A program made the translations under genes and the position numbers. The notes beneath the pieces were generated by a model. That model saw only the letters and a program-made list of their open reading frames with translations, did no database searches and was not told the DNA's origin. From the NCBI GenBank assembly GCA_020637615.1, contig JACKKC010000014.1:11558-75557 (forward strand): DNA of 64,000 nucleotides, read 5' to 3'. This document shows, piece by piece, positions 6,703-16,070 of the stretch (positions are counted from its first letter, which is position 1; the number at the start of each line of letters is the position of its first letter). The stretch comes from Rhodovulum sp. GTDB taxonomy: Bacteria > Pseudomonadota > Alphaproteobacteria > Rhodobacterales > Rhodobacteraceae.

Positions 6703-9700
6703 TCAGGTGGCCGGCGTCGGTTCGGCTCCGGGAAGCGGGGGCAGGGGGGCGAGACGACGGATCACGACGTAGAAGAGCGGCACGAAGAGCACGCCGAGCA
6801 GGGTCGCCGAGAAGGTGCCGCCGAGCACCGCCGAGCCGATGGCGTTGCGTCCGGCGGCGCCGGCACCGGTGGAGAGCACCAGCGGCGTGACGCCGAGCGA
6901 GAAGGCCATCGACGTCATGACGATCGGCCGGAAGCGCTGGCGCGCCGCCTCGCTGATGGCGGCGAAGAGCTCCTGACCCTCCTCCTGGCGGGCGCGGGCG
7001 AATTCCACGATCAGGATCGCGTTCTTGCCGGTGAGGCCGATGGTGGTCAGAAGGCCGACCTGGAAGAAGACGTCGTTGGCGAAGCCCCCGAGCCGCGCGC
7101 CGATCAGCGCGCCGAGCACGCCGAGCGGCATGGCGAACATCACCGCCGCGGGGATCACCCAGCTCTCGTAGAGCGCGGCGAGGCTGAGGAAGACGACGGC
7201 GAGCGAGAGCGCGTAGAGCAGCGGCGCCTGGCCGCCGGTCTGGCGTTCCTCGAGCGAGAGCCCGGTCCAGGCCACGTCGAAGCCAGGGGGAAGCTGGGTC
7301 GCCAGCCGCTCGATCTCGGCCATGGCCTCGCCGGTGGTCACGCCCGGCACCGGCTGGCCCTGGAGCTGCATGGCGGGCACGCCGTTGTAGCGGTAGAGCC
7401 CCTGCGGGCCGAAGCGCCAGAGCCCGTCGGCGAAGTTCGAGAAGGGGACCAGGCCGCCCGTGGCATTGGTCACCCGCCAGCGCTCGATGTCGTCGGGGTT
7501 GCGCCGGGCCTCGGCCTCGCCCTGGACGAAGACCTTCTTGATGCGGCCGCGGTCGAGGAAGTCGTTGACGTAGCTGCCGGCCCAGGCGGTGGAGAGGAGC
7601 TCCGCCACGTCGTGGGCAGTGACGCCCATCGCGCCCGCCTTGCGCCAGTCGACATCGAGGGCAAATTGCGCGGCGTCCTCCAGCCCGTTCGGCCGCAGCG
7701 AGGCGATCAGCGGGCTCTGCGCCGCCATGCCGAGCATCTGGTTGCGCGCGGCGAGCAGTTCCTCGTGGGTCTGGTTGCCGCGGGCCTGAAGATAGAAGTC
7801 GAAGCCCGAGACGTTGCCGAGCTCGATCACCGACGGCGGCACGATGGGAAAGACGAAGGCGTCGCGGATCTGGCTCAGTGCCCCGAAGGCGCGGCCGGCG
7901 GTCGCCTGCACCGACTGGTCGGGGCGAGGGCGCTCGGACCAATCCTTCATGCGCACGAAGCCGAGGCCGACGTTCTGGCCGGCGCCGGCGAAGCTGAAGC
8001 CGACGACGGTGAAAATTGAATCCACCGCCCCGGGCTCGTTGGTCAGAAAATGGTGCTCGATCTGGTCCATCACCCGGAGCGTCCGCTCGGCGGTGGCGCC
8101 CGAGGGCGCCTGGACGAAGACGAACATGATGCCCTGGTCCTCGTCGGGCAGGAAGCCGGTGGGGGTCTGCACGAAGAACCAGCCCATCAGCCCGGCCAGG
8201 GCGAGATAGATCGCGCCGATCCGGAAAGGCCGGCGCACAATCCAGTCGACCGCGCCGCCGTAGCGGCGCGTCAGCGCGGCGAAGAAGCGGTGGAAGGCCG
8301 CGAGCGGCCCGCGCGCCGGCCCATGGGCGTCGCTGCGCCGCAGCATGGTGGCGCAGAGCGCGGGGGTCAGGGTCAGCGCCACCACTACCGAGAGCGCCAT
8401 GGCCGAGACGATGGCGATGGAAAACTGCCGATAGATCACCCCGGTGGAGCCGCCGAAGAATGCCATGGGCACGAAGACCGCCGAAAGCACCAGCGCGATG
8501 CCGATCAGCGCGCCGGTGATCTGGTCCATGGACTTGCGCGTCGCCTCGCGGGCGTCGAGCCCTTCCTCGTCCATGATGCGCTCGACGTTCTCGACCACCA
8601 CGATGGCGTCGTCTACCAGAAGGCCGATGGCCAGGACCATCGCGAGCATGGTTAGCGTGTTGATGGTGAAGCCCGCCGCGGCCAGCACGCCGAAGGTTCC
8701 GAGCAGCACCACGGGAACCGCGAGCGTCGGGATCAGCGTGGCGCGCAGGTTGCCGAGGAAGAGCAGCATGACGAGGAAGACAAGCCCGATCGCCTCGAAG
8801 AGCGTCTTGACCACCTCCTCGATGGAGATCGCAACGAAGGGCGTGGTATCGAAGGGGATGTTGTAGGCCAGCCCCTCGGGAAAGAAGGCTGACAGCTCCT
8901 CCATGCGCGTCTTGACGCGCTCGGCGGTATCGAGCGCATTGGCGCCGGCGGCGAGGCGCAGGGCCATGCCCGATGCCGGCTGGCCGCCGTAGCGCGAGAT
9001 CGCGGTGTAATCCTCGGCGCCGACCTCGACGCGGGCCACGTCGTTCAGCAGCACCAGCCCGCCGTCGGTCTCGGCGCGCAGCACGATCTGCTCGAAATCC
9101 GCCGGGGTGCGCAGGAGCGACTGGGCGGTGATGGTGGCGTTGAGCTGCTGGCCCTCGACCGCGGGCAGCGAGCCGAACTGGCCGGCGGAGATCTGGGCGT
9201 TCTGCGCCGAGACCGCGCTCACCACGTCGGCGGGGGCGAGGTCGTAGGCCGCGAGCCGCGACGGATCGAGCCAGATGCGCATGGCATAGGGCGCGCCGAA
9301 GACCTCGACGCCGCCGACGCCCTCGACGCGGCTGATCTCGTCCACGAGGTTGGAGGCGAGATAGTCGGAGAGGTCAACCTGTTCGAGCGAGCCGTCTTCG
9401 GAAATGATCCCGATCACCATCAGGAAGCCGGCGAAGCCCTTGTCGACGCGAACGCCCTGGCGCTGCACCGCCTCGGGGAGCAGCGGCGTGGCCTGAGCGA
9501 GCTTGTTCTGCACCTGGACCTGGGCGATGTCGGCGTCGGTGCCGGTCTCGAAGGTCAGCGTGATCGAGCCCTGCCCCGAGGCGGTCGAGGACGAGGACAT
9601 GTAGCGCAGCCCGTCGATGCCGGTCAGCGCCTGTTCGAGCACCTGGGTCACCGTGGTCTCGACGGTTTCCGCCGAGGCGCCGGGATAGGAGGCCGAGACC

Positions 9701-9831
9701 GTGACCGAGGGCGGCGCGATCTGGGGGTATTGCGACACCGGCAGGGTGAAGATCGACAGCAGGCCGATGCCCATGATCAGGATGGCGATGACCCAGGCGA
9801 AGACCGGGCGGTCGATGAAGAAGCGTGCCAT
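6703..9831 (-). CDS. RND multidrug efflux permease (HAE1 family, AcrB-like)
   Basis: The 1042-residue inner-membrane proton/drug antiporter of a tripartite pump. The family pattern is complete: N-terminal MARFFIDRPVFAWVIAILIM, periplasmic pore domains, and the TM4 relay LLVDDAIVVVENVERIMDEE with both aspartates. The TM10 lysine is in GLTGKNAILIVEFARARQEE. RRPFRIGAIYLALAGLMGWF opens the second half. Length matches AcrB/MexB (about 1045). The adaptor gene lies 24 bases upstream on the same strand, so they form an operon; no outer-membrane TolC-like gene and no local TetR/AcrR repressor is present. Drug specificity cannot be told. Confidence 0.96.
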   Translation of the reverse strand: MARFFIDRPVFAWVIAILIMGIGLLSIFTLPVSQYPQIAPPSVTVSASYPGASAETVETTVTQVLEQALTGIDGLRYMSSSSTASGQGSITLTFETGTDADIAQVQVQNKLAQATPLLPEAVQRQGVRVDKGFAGFLMVIGIISEDGSLEQVDLSDYLASNLVDEISRVEGVGGVEVFGAPYAMRIWLDPSRLAAYDLAPADVVSAVSAQNAQISAGQFGSLPAVEGQQLNATITAQSLLRTPADFEQIVLRAETDGGLVLLNDVARVEVGAEDYTAISRYGGQPASGMALRLAAGANALDTAERVKTRMEELSAFFPEGLAYNIPFDTTPFVAISIEEVVKTLFEAIGLVFLVMLLFLGNLRATLIPTLAVPVVLLGTFGVLAAAGFTINTLTMLAMVLAIGLLVDDAIVVVENVERIMDEEGLDAREATRKSMDQITGALIGIALVLSAVFVPMAFFGGSTGVIYRQFSIAIVSAMALSVVVALTLTPALCATMLRRSDAHGPARGPLAAFHRFFAALTRRYGGAVDWIVRRPFRIGAIYLALAGLMGWFFVQTPTGFLPDEDQGIMFVFVQAPSGATAERTLRVMDQIEHHFLTNEPGAVDSIFTVVGFSFAGAGQNVGLGFVRMKDWSERPRPDQSVQATAGRAFGALSQIRDAFVFPIVPPSVIELGNVSGFDFYLQARGNQTHEELLAARNQMLGMAAQSPLIASLRPNGLEDAAQFALDVDWRKAGAMGVTAHDVAELLSTAWAGSYVNDFLDRGRIKKVFVQGEAEARRNPDDIERWRVTNATGGLVPFSNFADGLWRFGPQGLYRYNGVPAMQLQGQPVPGVTTGEAMAEIERLATQLPPGFDVAWTGLSLEERQTGGQAPLLYALSLAVVFLSLAALYESWVIPAAVMFAMPLGVLGALIGARLGGFANDVFFQVGLLTTIGLTGKNAILIVEFARARQEEGQELFAAISEAARQRFRPIVMTSMAFSLGVTPLVLSTGAGAAGRNAIGSAVLGGTFSATLLGVLFVPLFYVVIRRLAPLPPLPGAEPTPAT

Positions 9832-9855
9832 CGGCCTTCTCCCTCCCGGTTCCGC

Positions 9856-11073
9856 TCAGCCGCCGTCGGTGGCGGGCGCGGGTGCGGCGCCGGCGGCATC
9901 GCCACCCGCGGGCGCGGCGCCGCGTTCTTCGGGCGCCACGGTCGCGCCGGGGCCGGTCTTCTGCAGCCCCTCGACGATGATCCGGTCGCCGGCGCCGAGC
10001 CCGTCGCGCACGATCCAGCTCGAGTCGCGGGCGGCGATGACGTCGAGTTCGCGCGGTTCCACCACGTTCTCGGCATTGACCACGAGCGCGACCGGACGGC
10101 CGCGCTGGTCGAAGGAAACCCCCTCCTGCGGAGCGAGCACCACGTTCTCGGCGACGCCCTGGGGCAGTTCGACCTGCACGTACATGCCCGGGAGCAGGAG
10201 CTTCTCGGGATTGGGAAACTCCATGCGCAGGGTTACCACGCCGGTCTCCTCGTTCACGTTGGCCTCGGCTACGGTCAGAAGCCCCTTCTGCTCGTAGCTG
10301 GTGCCATCGGCCAAGGTGAGCGACACCTCCGGGGCCGCTGCGGCCAGCCGCTCGGCGGCGAGCCCGCGCCGCCACTCGAGAATTTCCGCCGCGGATTGGG
10401 TGACGTCCACGAGCACCGGGTCGATGTTGCGGATGACCGCCAGCGGCGCGGCCTGGCCGCTGGTCACCAGCGTGCCCTGGGTGGTCAGCGACCGGCCGAT
10501 GAAGCCGGCGAGCGGCGCGCGGATTGTGGTGCGCTCCAGGTCAATCTGCGCGGCCTGGAGCTGCGCCTGCGCCACCTGGAGCGCGGCCGCAGCGCTGTCG
10601 CGCGCGCCGGCGGCCTCGTCGTAGTTCTGCTGGCTGGCAATCTTGCGCGAGAGCAGTTCCTCGAGGCGCTCGGCGTCGCGGGAGGTGGTCTCGACCTCGG
10701 CCCGGGCCTGGGCGACCTGCGCCTCGGCGGCGGCGACCTGGGCCTCGTAGCTCGCCGAATCGATGCGGTAGAGCGGATCGCCGAGCGCCACCTCCGCGCC
10801 TTCCTGGAAGAGCCGCTCGGTGATGATGCCGTTGACCTGCGGGCGCACCTCGGCGATGCCGGAGGCCACCACGCGACCGGGGAGGGTCGCGGTGAGGGTG
10901 ACGTCGGTCGCATCGAGCGTGACCACGGTGACGGGCTGGGGCGGTGGCGGCCCGCCCTCGGGCGCCTGGGCCGCGGCCGGTGCCGCGAGCAGAAGGGCCG
11001 CGATCCAGAGCGCGCCGCGCCCGGTCGCTCCTCTGCCGCGCCGAAGGGCGAGCGGCTCCTGTCGCATCGGCAT
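9856..11073 (-). CDS. RND efflux periplasmic adaptor (membrane fusion protein)
   Basis: The adaptor linking the RND permease to an outer-membrane channel. With the ATG at 11073 it has 405 residues and opens with a signal sequence (GALWIAALLLAAPAAAQAPE); a GGGGGAT site precedes it, while the longer open frame upstream only adds unlikely sequence. Domains in order are: a first lipoyl half (GRVVASGIAEVRPQVNGIIT), a long alpha-helical hairpin (alternating Ala/Glu/Gln, about residues 105-170), a second lipoyl half (RTTIRAPLAGFIGRSLTTQG), and beta-barrel and membrane-proximal domains ending in an Ala/Pro-rich tail. AcrA/MexA type. No lipobox cysteine is seen, so it is probably a soluble periplasmic protein rather than a lipoprotein. 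Confidence 0.93.
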   Translation of the reverse strand: MPMRQEPLALRRGRGATGRGALWIAALLLAAPAAAQAPEGGPPPPQPVTVVTLDATDVTLTATLPGRVVASGIAEVRPQVNGIITERLFQEGAEVALGDPLYRIDSASYEAQVAAAEAQVAQARAEVETTSRDAERLEELLSRKIASQQNYDEAAGARDSAAAALQVAQAQLQAAQIDLERTTIRAPLAGFIGRSLTTQGTLVTSGQAAPLAVIRNIDPVLVDVTQSAAEILEWRRGLAAERLAAAAPEVSLTLADGTSYEQKGLLTVAEANVNEETGVVTLRMEFPNPEKLLLPGMYVQVELPQGVAENVVLAPQEGVSFDQRGRPVALVVNAENVVEPRELDVIAARDSSWIVRDGLGAGDRIIVEGLQKTGPGATVAPEERGAAPAGGDAAGAAPAPATDGG

Positions 11074-11288
11074 TCGATCCCCCGCCCGGTCGGGATTCGC
11101 CGGATCCCATCCCGTCCCGAATACGCGGTGACGCGGCGTGCCGCAAGCCGCAAGCCGGAAGGCCAATCAGATCAGACACATGCCGGCTGGCGCATGTGTG
11201 CCGGACCTGCCGCCTGTCGCGGCGAAACCGCCGGTCGGCATGCGGCAGACCGACGACAGTAGACCGAAGCCGTCCCGGGCGGGTGGCG

Positions 11289-12209
11289 TCAGTATTTCGA
11301 CGGGACGTAGAGTTCGGGCGGCAGGATCTTGCGCTCGTAGGCGGGGTTGAAGACGCGGTCGGGCAGGGTGATGTCCTCGTGCGGCACCGGCTCGTAGGGG
11401 ACCTGCGCGAGGAAGTGGTCGATGCAGTTCAGCCGCGCCCGCTTCTTGTCGTTGCCCTCGACGATGTACCAGGGCGCCTCGGGGATGTTGGTGCGGGCGA
11501 GGGTTTCCTCCTTGGCCTTGGTGTATTGCTCCCAGCGCACCCGGCTCTGGAGATCCATCGGCGAGAGCTTCCACTGCTTGAGCGGGTCGTGGATGCGCAT
11601 CAGGAACCGCATCTGCTGCTCCTCGTCTGTGATCGAGAACCAGTACTTGATCAGCCGGATACCGGAACGGACCAGCATGCGCTCGAATTCGGGGACGTCC
11701 TCGAAGAACTGCTCGACCTGATCTTCCGAGGCGAACCCCATCACCCGCTCCACGCCCGAACGGTTGTACCAGGAGCGATCGAAGAGCACGATCTCGCCGC
11801 CGGCGGGCAGGTGCGGAACGTAGCGCTGGAAGTACCACTGGCTCCTTTCCCGTTCGGTCGGGGCCGGCATGGCGACCACCCGGGCGACACGAGGGTTGAG
11901 GCGCTGGGTGATGCGCTTGATCACGCCGCCTTTGCCAGCCGAGTCGCGACCCTCGAAGATCACGACGATCTTCTCCTTCTTGTAGGAAACCCAATCCTGG
12001 AGCTTGATCAACTCGGATTGCAGCCGCAGCAGCGCGCGGAAGTAATCCATGCGCGGTATCGAGGGCGGATGCGCCTTGCGGTAGATCTTGCGGATCTCAA
12101 GCGAGAGCGCCGGCTCAGAGATTTCGAGCTCGTAATCCTCGTCGAGCGTATCGGCCAGCTCGGCCTCGAGCCAGTCGCGGCCGTCGAAATCGTCGTCCCG
12201 GTTTTCCAT
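11289..12209 (-). CDS. ppk2: polyphosphate kinase 2 family protein
   Basis: A 306-residue cytosolic PPK2 enzyme that transfers phosphate between polyphosphate and nucleotides, usually favouring NDP or NMP phosphorylation. The Walker A motif is GRDSAGKGG (residues 87-95), the Walker B/lid motif is VLFDRSWYNR (141-150) and the lid segment VERVMGF follows. The C-terminal HEDITLPDRVF is typical. One domain only, so class I or III; the sequence alone does not settle which nucleotide it prefers. It lies alone between the efflux operon and an SMP-30-like gene, with about 215 bases downstream that contain only a weak hairpin and no gene. Confidence 0.95.
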   Translation of the reverse strand: MENRDDDFDGRDWLEAELADTLDEDYELEISEPALSLEIRKIYRKAHPPSIPRMDYFRALLRLQSELIKLQDWVSYKKEKIVVIFEGRDSAGKGGVIKRITQRLNPRVARVVAMPAPTERERSQWYFQRYVPHLPAGGEIVLFDRSWYNRSGVERVMGFASEDQVEQFFEDVPEFERMLVRSGIRLIKYWFSITDEEQQMRFLMRIHDPLKQWKLSPMDLQSRVRWEQYTKAKEETLARTNIPEAPWYIVEGNDKKRARLNCIDHFLAQVPYEPVPHEDITLPDRVFNPAYERKILPPELYVPSKY

Positions 12210-12286
12210 GATGCGTCTTCCAGATTCGCCCCGGCGTTCCTAGCAGGCCGGAACGCGAAGGACCGTGAAGTTTTTGTCACACCGCC

Positions 12287-13180
12287 TCACGGCAGCTCCA
12301 GCCTCAGAACCTTGCCCGGATAGGGCGGTGCGGCGGGATCGTCGACGGTCACCGCCACGAGGCCTGTCCCGTCGGGGGTGAAGGCGAGGTTCGGGGCGGC
12401 GGGCGCGGGCAGCTCGACGGCGTTCAAGACCTCGCCGAAGGGATCGACCGCGAGGAGCCGGCCCGAGGAGAGCTGGCCGATCCAGAGCGCGCCGTCGGGG
12501 CCGAATTCGATGCCGTCGGGATAGGGCAGCACGCCGGAGGCCGGATCGATCGCGCCGAGTCGGACGAAGAGACGGCGATCGGAGAGGCTGCCGTCCTCGG
12601 CGACGGCGAAGGAGATGATGCGTCCGGCCTCCGATTCCGCGACAAAGAGGCGATCGCCGGCCGGCGAGAGGGCGACGCCGTTGGGGTAATGCAGGTCGTC
12701 GGCCACGGTCGTCAGGACGCCGTCCGCGTCGAGATGCAGCACGCGGCCGACGATTGGTTCGCTCTCCCAGGGGCCCGAGGCGGTGACATAGGCGCCTCCC
12801 TTGCCGTCCGGGGTCACGTCGTTCGGGCCGACCAGGGGAGTGCCGTCGGCGTCGGCTTCCCATGACTGGGTGGTTCCGTCGTCGGTACCGAAGGCTTCGA
12901 GCCGGCCGGAATCGTAGCAGGTGACGAGGAAGCGCCCGTCGAGCGGCAGCACCGCCGAGGGGCCGCAGCCCTCCTCGCGCCAGAGCTCGGACTTGGCGCC
13001 GGTTTCGGGGTCGATGCGGCTGACCACGTTGCCGCCGTACTCGGCATAGATCAGCGCGCCGTCGTGAAAGGCCGGGCCTTCGGGAAAGGCCGCGGCGCCG
13101 TCGAGGACCTGCGGCTCGGCCGCAAGCGTGGGCATCGCGCCGAGGCCGGCGGCGAGGAAGGCGATGCCTGTTCGGCGCAT
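12287..13180 (-). CDS. SMP-30/gluconolactonase-like beta-propeller protein, exported
   Basis: A 297-residue protein of the SMP-30/gluconolactonase/LRE-like six-bladed propeller class. The ATG at 13180 is supported by a GGGAG site and an N-terminal signal sequence (RRTGIAFLAAGLGAMPTLAA). Repeated blade motifs are seen: FPEGPAFHDGALIYAEYGGN, LVGPNDVTPDGKGGAYVTAS, LHYPNGVALSPAGDRLFVAE, LPYPDGIEFGPDGALWIGQL. The acidic and asparagine residues in EGP, ND and NGV blocks are the usual metal ligands. Members hydrolyse sugar lactones or organophosphates; the true substrate here is unknown. It precedes the PLP-homeostasis gene in the opposite sense of transcription order but on the same strand. Confidence 0.85.
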   Translation of the reverse strand: MRRTGIAFLAAGLGAMPTLAAEPQVLDGAAAFPEGPAFHDGALIYAEYGGNVVSRIDPETGAKSELWREEGCGPSAVLPLDGRFLVTCYDSGRLEAFGTDDGTTQSWEADADGTPLVGPNDVTPDGKGGAYVTASGPWESEPIVGRVLHLDADGVLTTVADDLHYPNGVALSPAGDRLFVAESEAGRIISFAVAEDGSLSDRRLFVRLGAIDPASGVLPYPDGIEFGPDGALWIGQLSSGRLLAVDPFGEVLNAVELPAPAAPNLAFTPDGTGLVAVTVDDPAAPPYPGKVLRLELP

Positions 13181-13250
13181 GGTAATCTCCCGCGGGGCCA
13201 GGATCGCGAGGTTATGCGCACCCGGACCGCCGGGCAAGCGCCGCTGCCGC

Positions 13251-13910
13251 TCAGACCGGTGCGGCGCGCGTGCCGAAGATCGCCGAGCCGATCCGGACAT
13301 GGGTGGCCCCGCAGGCGATGGCGGTCTCGAAATCGTCGGACATGCCCATGGAGAGCCCTTCGAGGCCGTTGCGCGCCGCCATTTCCCGCAGCAGGTCGAA
13401 ATGCGGTGCGGGGGCGGCGTCGACCGGCGGGATGCACATCAGGCCCGAGACCGGCAGGTCGTACTCGCCTCGGCAGGTGGCGAGGAAAGCGTCCAGCGCC
13501 TCCGGGGCGATGCCGGCCTTCTGCGGCTCCCGGCCGGTGTTGACCTGAACGAAGAGGGTCGGGCAGGCGCCCCGGGCCTGGACTGCGGCGGCGAGCCTTC
13601 GGGCGAGGCTGTCGCGGTCGAGGCTGTGGATCGCGTCAAAGAGATCGAGGGCGCGGGCGAGCTTGTTGCTCTGGAGCGGGCCGACGAGATGCAGGCTGAG
13701 GCCGTCGAATTCCGCGCGGAAGCCCGGCCACTTGCCCTCGGCCTCCTGCACGCGGTTCTCGCCGAAGATGCGATGGCCGGCCTCGAGCACCGCACGGATG
13801 CGTTCGAGCGGCTGGACCTTGGAGACGGCGATCAGCGTGACCGCGCCGGCCGGGCGACCGGCCGCACGGGTCGCCGCCGCGATGCGTGTCTCGATGTCCT
13901 GGAGCGACAT
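13251..13910 (-). CDS. YggS/PLPBP family pyridoxal phosphate homeostasis protein
   Basis: A 219-residue cytosolic protein of the YggS family, a single-domain alanine-racemase-like barrel that binds PLP without known catalysis and buffers vitamin B6. The PLP lysine is in LIAVSKVQP (Lys31), and FGENRVQEAEGK, LHLVGPLQSNK, LFVQVNTGREPQKAG, LMCIPP and LSMGMSDDFETAI follow in family order. The ATG at 13910 (MSLQDIETRI) is preferred to the longer frame because the extra 82 codons read through the intergenic region upstream. The gene lies next to the SMP-30-like gene on the same strand, 70 bases apart. Confidence 0.94.
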   Translation of the reverse strand: MSLQDIETRIAAATRAAGRPAGAVTLIAVSKVQPLERIRAVLEAGHRIFGENRVQEAEGKWPGFRAEFDGLSLHLVGPLQSNKLARALDLFDAIHSLDRDSLARRLAAAVQARGACPTLFVQVNTGREPQKAGIAPEALDAFLATCRGEYDLPVSGLMCIPPVDAAPAPHFDLLREMAARNGLEGLSMGMSDDFETAIACGATHVRIGSAIFGTRAAPV

Positions 13911-14064
13911 GGGCAGCCTCCTCGCGCTGAGCCCGCTGACCCTAGCGCGCCGCGGGCGGACAAGGGAAGGCGGGTCTGGGACGGCGCCGGCTCCACACGC
14001 GAAGGAATGTACAAGCCAATGAAACGAAGGGCTTATTGAAATGCACCAGCCCGGACAAAACAGA

Positions 14065-14088
14065 AAAGGCGGGCCGAGGCCCGCCTTT
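14065..14088 (-). terminator. intrinsic terminator of the porin gene
   Basis: A perfect 10-bp stem, AAAGGCGGGC (14065-14074) with GCCCGCCTTT (14079-14088), closed by a four-base loop. Read on the minus strand the hairpin lies 25 bases beyond the porin stop codon and is followed by a T-rich run (TTTCTGTTTTG). This is the clearest Rho-independent terminator in the window and fits a highly expressed outer-membrane protein gene. Confidence 0.88.
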
Positions 14089-14112
14089 CCGTACTCGCTG
14101 ATCCGGAAAGGA

Positions 14113-15267
14113 TCAGAACGCCATCTTGATACCGAAGTCGGCCACGGTGTCGGCATCCTGGTCCGTCTGGATCAGGCTGCCGCCCTGGAAGAGCTCGTCA
14201 CGGCCGAAGGTGCGGGCGACGCCGCCGGCAACCTGCGCACCGCCGCCGAGGTCATAGGCCGCGGTCAGGCCGTAGGCGCTCTTGCCGTCATACCCTTCGA
14301 GACGCTCCGAACCCTCGTAGATGTTGACGTAATAGGCGCCAACCGTGAAGGCATCCCAACCGAAGGTACCGCCGACGCCGATGGTCCCGAACTTGGCACC
14401 CTCGACGAAGTCGTTGCTCTTCGAGTCAGCCTGCGTCCAGACGACGCCGAGACCGAAGTTCTCCCAGTCGCCGGTCACGGCAGCGGACCACTGCTCGCCT
14501 TCCGGAACCTCCGTGGTGCTGTCTGCGCCGGCAATCGTGAAGACGTCATCGCCAGCGTTGCAGGTGGTCGTGAGGCCACCGGCGCCGTCTTCGCAGACGC
14601 TGAGGCCAGTGCCGACGGTCTGACGGAACGACTTGTAGTTGTTGTAGCCAACGCCGATGCCGAAGGAACCGCCGCCGAAGTCGGCCTGGTAGCCGGCGCC
14701 GACGACCACGTCCGTGAGGTCGCGGTTCGAGGACAGCGAAATGCCGAAGCCGGCGATGTCGAAGTCGTAGCGAACAGTCGGACGCGCGAACGGATTCGAG
14801 GCGAAGTTGTTCGCGTTGTCGGTCCCGAAGCTGCCGCCGTTGGAGATGAAGAAGGTCTCCTGCAGGTCGCCGAGGCCGGTGAGCGAGAGGTTGCCCGGGA
14901 TGTCGCCGACCCACTGCTCGTCCGCAGCGTTGGTGTCGCCGTAGGTCAGGGTGCCCCAGGAGCCCGAAACGAAGACGTTGCCGGCGCTCATGCCGTTGGT
15001 GTCATCGCCCTGGCCGCCACGCGCGTTGTCGGCGCGGATCGTGGCACCGAAGGTGATGCCCGAATCGGTCTCGCCGGTCATGTTGACGCCGAAGCGGACG
15101 CGGGAGATCGCACGCAGATCTTCGTCGCCGTTCGCGGAACCGTCGTTGTTGATGTTGTAGCCCAGACCCAAGCGGGCGTCGCCGAAGAGCGAAATCCCCT
15201 GGGCCGAGGCAACCCCGCCGATCGCCAGGGCGGCGAGGGCGGTGGTGGTGAAGAGTACGTTCTTCAT
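14113..15267 (-). CDS. porin, Rhodobacter type
   Basis: A 384-residue outer-membrane beta-barrel. The signal peptide MKNVLFTTTALAALAIGGVA is cleaved near Ala22-Gln; the mature protein starts ISLFGDARLGLGYN and is rich in alternating Gly/aromatic/polar strands with acidic loops (DNARGGQGDDTNGMSAGNVF, WGTLTYGDTNAADEQWVGDI), and ends in aromatic DFGIKMAF with the terminal Phe required for barrel assembly. This matches the general porin of Rhodobacterales, a non-specific small-solute channel. Start at 15267 because GAGGAAA lies upstream and the signal follows; the frame is open 32 codons more. A strong terminator follows, and a candidate promoter lies upstream. Confidence 0.94.
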   Translation of the reverse strand: MKNVLFTTTALAALAIGGVASAQGISLFGDARLGLGYNINNDGSANGDEDLRAISRVRFGVNMTGETDSGITFGATIRADNARGGQGDDTNGMSAGNVFVSGSWGTLTYGDTNAADEQWVGDIPGNLSLTGLGDLQETFFISNGGSFGTDNANNFASNPFARPTVRYDFDIAGFGISLSSNRDLTDVVVGAGYQADFGGGSFGIGVGYNNYKSFRQTVGTGLSVCEDGAGGLTTTCNAGDDVFTIAGADSTTEVPEGEQWSAAVTGDWENFGLGVVWTQADSKSNDFVEGAKFGTIGVGGTFGWDAFTVGAYYVNIYEGSERLEGYDGKSAYGLTAAYDLGGGAQVAGGVARTFGRDELFQGGSLIQTDQDADTVADFGIKMAF

Positions 15268-15334
15268 CGTTTTTCCTCGTGTTTCTTGGTCGAAACCCAT
15301 CTCAAATCCGGAACGCCCGGACCAAGTAGGTTCC

Positions 15335-15363
15335 TCATCTCTCATTGCCGGGCTTTGGGTCAA
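15335..15363 (-). promoter_or_regulatory. candidate sigma-70-type promoter for the porin
   Basis: On the minus strand TTGACC (15363-15358) is followed after 17 bases by AGATGA (15340-15335), about 68 bases upstream of the porin start codon. The -35 hexamer and spacing are good; the -10 is weak, as is usual in Rhodobacterales. Position is reasonable for a highly expressed porin, but nothing else confirms it. Confidence 0.35.
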
Positions 15364-15521
15364 GGGAATGGCCGGTGGCGAAAGCTTTGTGTCAGACGAT
15401 GATGCAGCTTTGCCACAGTGATGGCCGGGCGCACCGGAACGACCGGGCCGGTTTGCGCTTGCCGGGCGGCGGGGGAGACTTTAGACACCGGCGAAGGGCC
15501 AATCCGGAGCCGGGCCGAGAC

Positions 15522-16070
15522 GTGAAGATCAAGCGCGACATCCTTCTGCTCGCCGCCGTTTCGGCCGCGTTCGCGAGCTGTGGGCCGAACGACCCCCAGG
15601 CGCAGCTCGAGGCGCGCGACGAGCAGATTCGTCGCGAGATGCAGCTCAGCGATTCGTCCTTCTTCGATCTCTTCCGCAATCAGGGCGACCCGGAGATCGG
15701 CGTGCAGGTCAACCGCTACCTCTGGCAGGCCACGCTCGACATCCTCGCCTTCCTGCCGCTCGAAGGCGCGGATCCCTTCTCCGGGATCATCATGACCGAC
15801 TGGGGCCGGATCGGAAACGATCCCTCGGGATACCGGGTGACGGCCTATATCATGTCGCCCGCGCTCGACGCGCGCTCGCTGAAGGTCGCGGCCTACCGGC
15901 AGTCCGGTGGCCGGCCGGTGCCGGTGTCGCGCGAGGCGAACAAGGCGCTGGAGAACGCCATCCTGACTCGGGCGCGGCAGCTCCGTATCGCCGCGACCGA
16001 GGGCACGCCGGCGCCAGACGTCTACTATCCCTCGCCGGACGGCCAGTTCTACGCCGGCGGGCTCGAGTGA
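15522..16070 (+). CDS. DUF3576 domain-containing lipoprotein
   Basis: A 182-residue protein starting at GTG (15522) after a GGAG site. The N-terminus KRDILLLAAVSAAFASC ends in a lipobox-like cysteine, so an outer- or inner-membrane lipoprotein is likely. The DUF3576 core is clear: SSFFDLFRNQGDPEIGVQVN, LWQATLDILAFLPLEGADPF, SGIIMTDWG, then a C-terminal TRARQLRIAA helix. Function unknown; the family is widespread in alphaproteobacteria and is nearly always next to leuS. Its stop overlaps the GTG start of leuS (GTGA), and the leuS-lptE-holA genes continue the operon, linking it by context to envelope biogenesis through lptE. Confidence 0.9.
   Translation: MKIKRDILLLAAVSAAFASCGPNDPQAQLEARDEQIRREMQLSDSSFFDLFRNQGDPEIGVQVNRYLWQATLDILAFLPLEGADPFSGIIMTDWGRIGNDPSGYRVTAYIMSPALDARSLKVAAYRQSGGRPVPVSREANKALENAILTRARQLRIAATEGTPAPDVYYPSPDGQFYAGGLE

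Noticed and set aside
6481..8019. 512-codon open frame on the plus strand crossing the gap after the tRNA
   Set aside because: Mostly antisense to the RND permease; composition is that of a shadow, and the part in the gap has no ribosome site.
11177..11200. ACACATGC...GCATGTGT hairpin beyond ppk2
   Set aside because: Possible terminator for ppk2, but there is no T-run and the spacing is large (about 90 bases).
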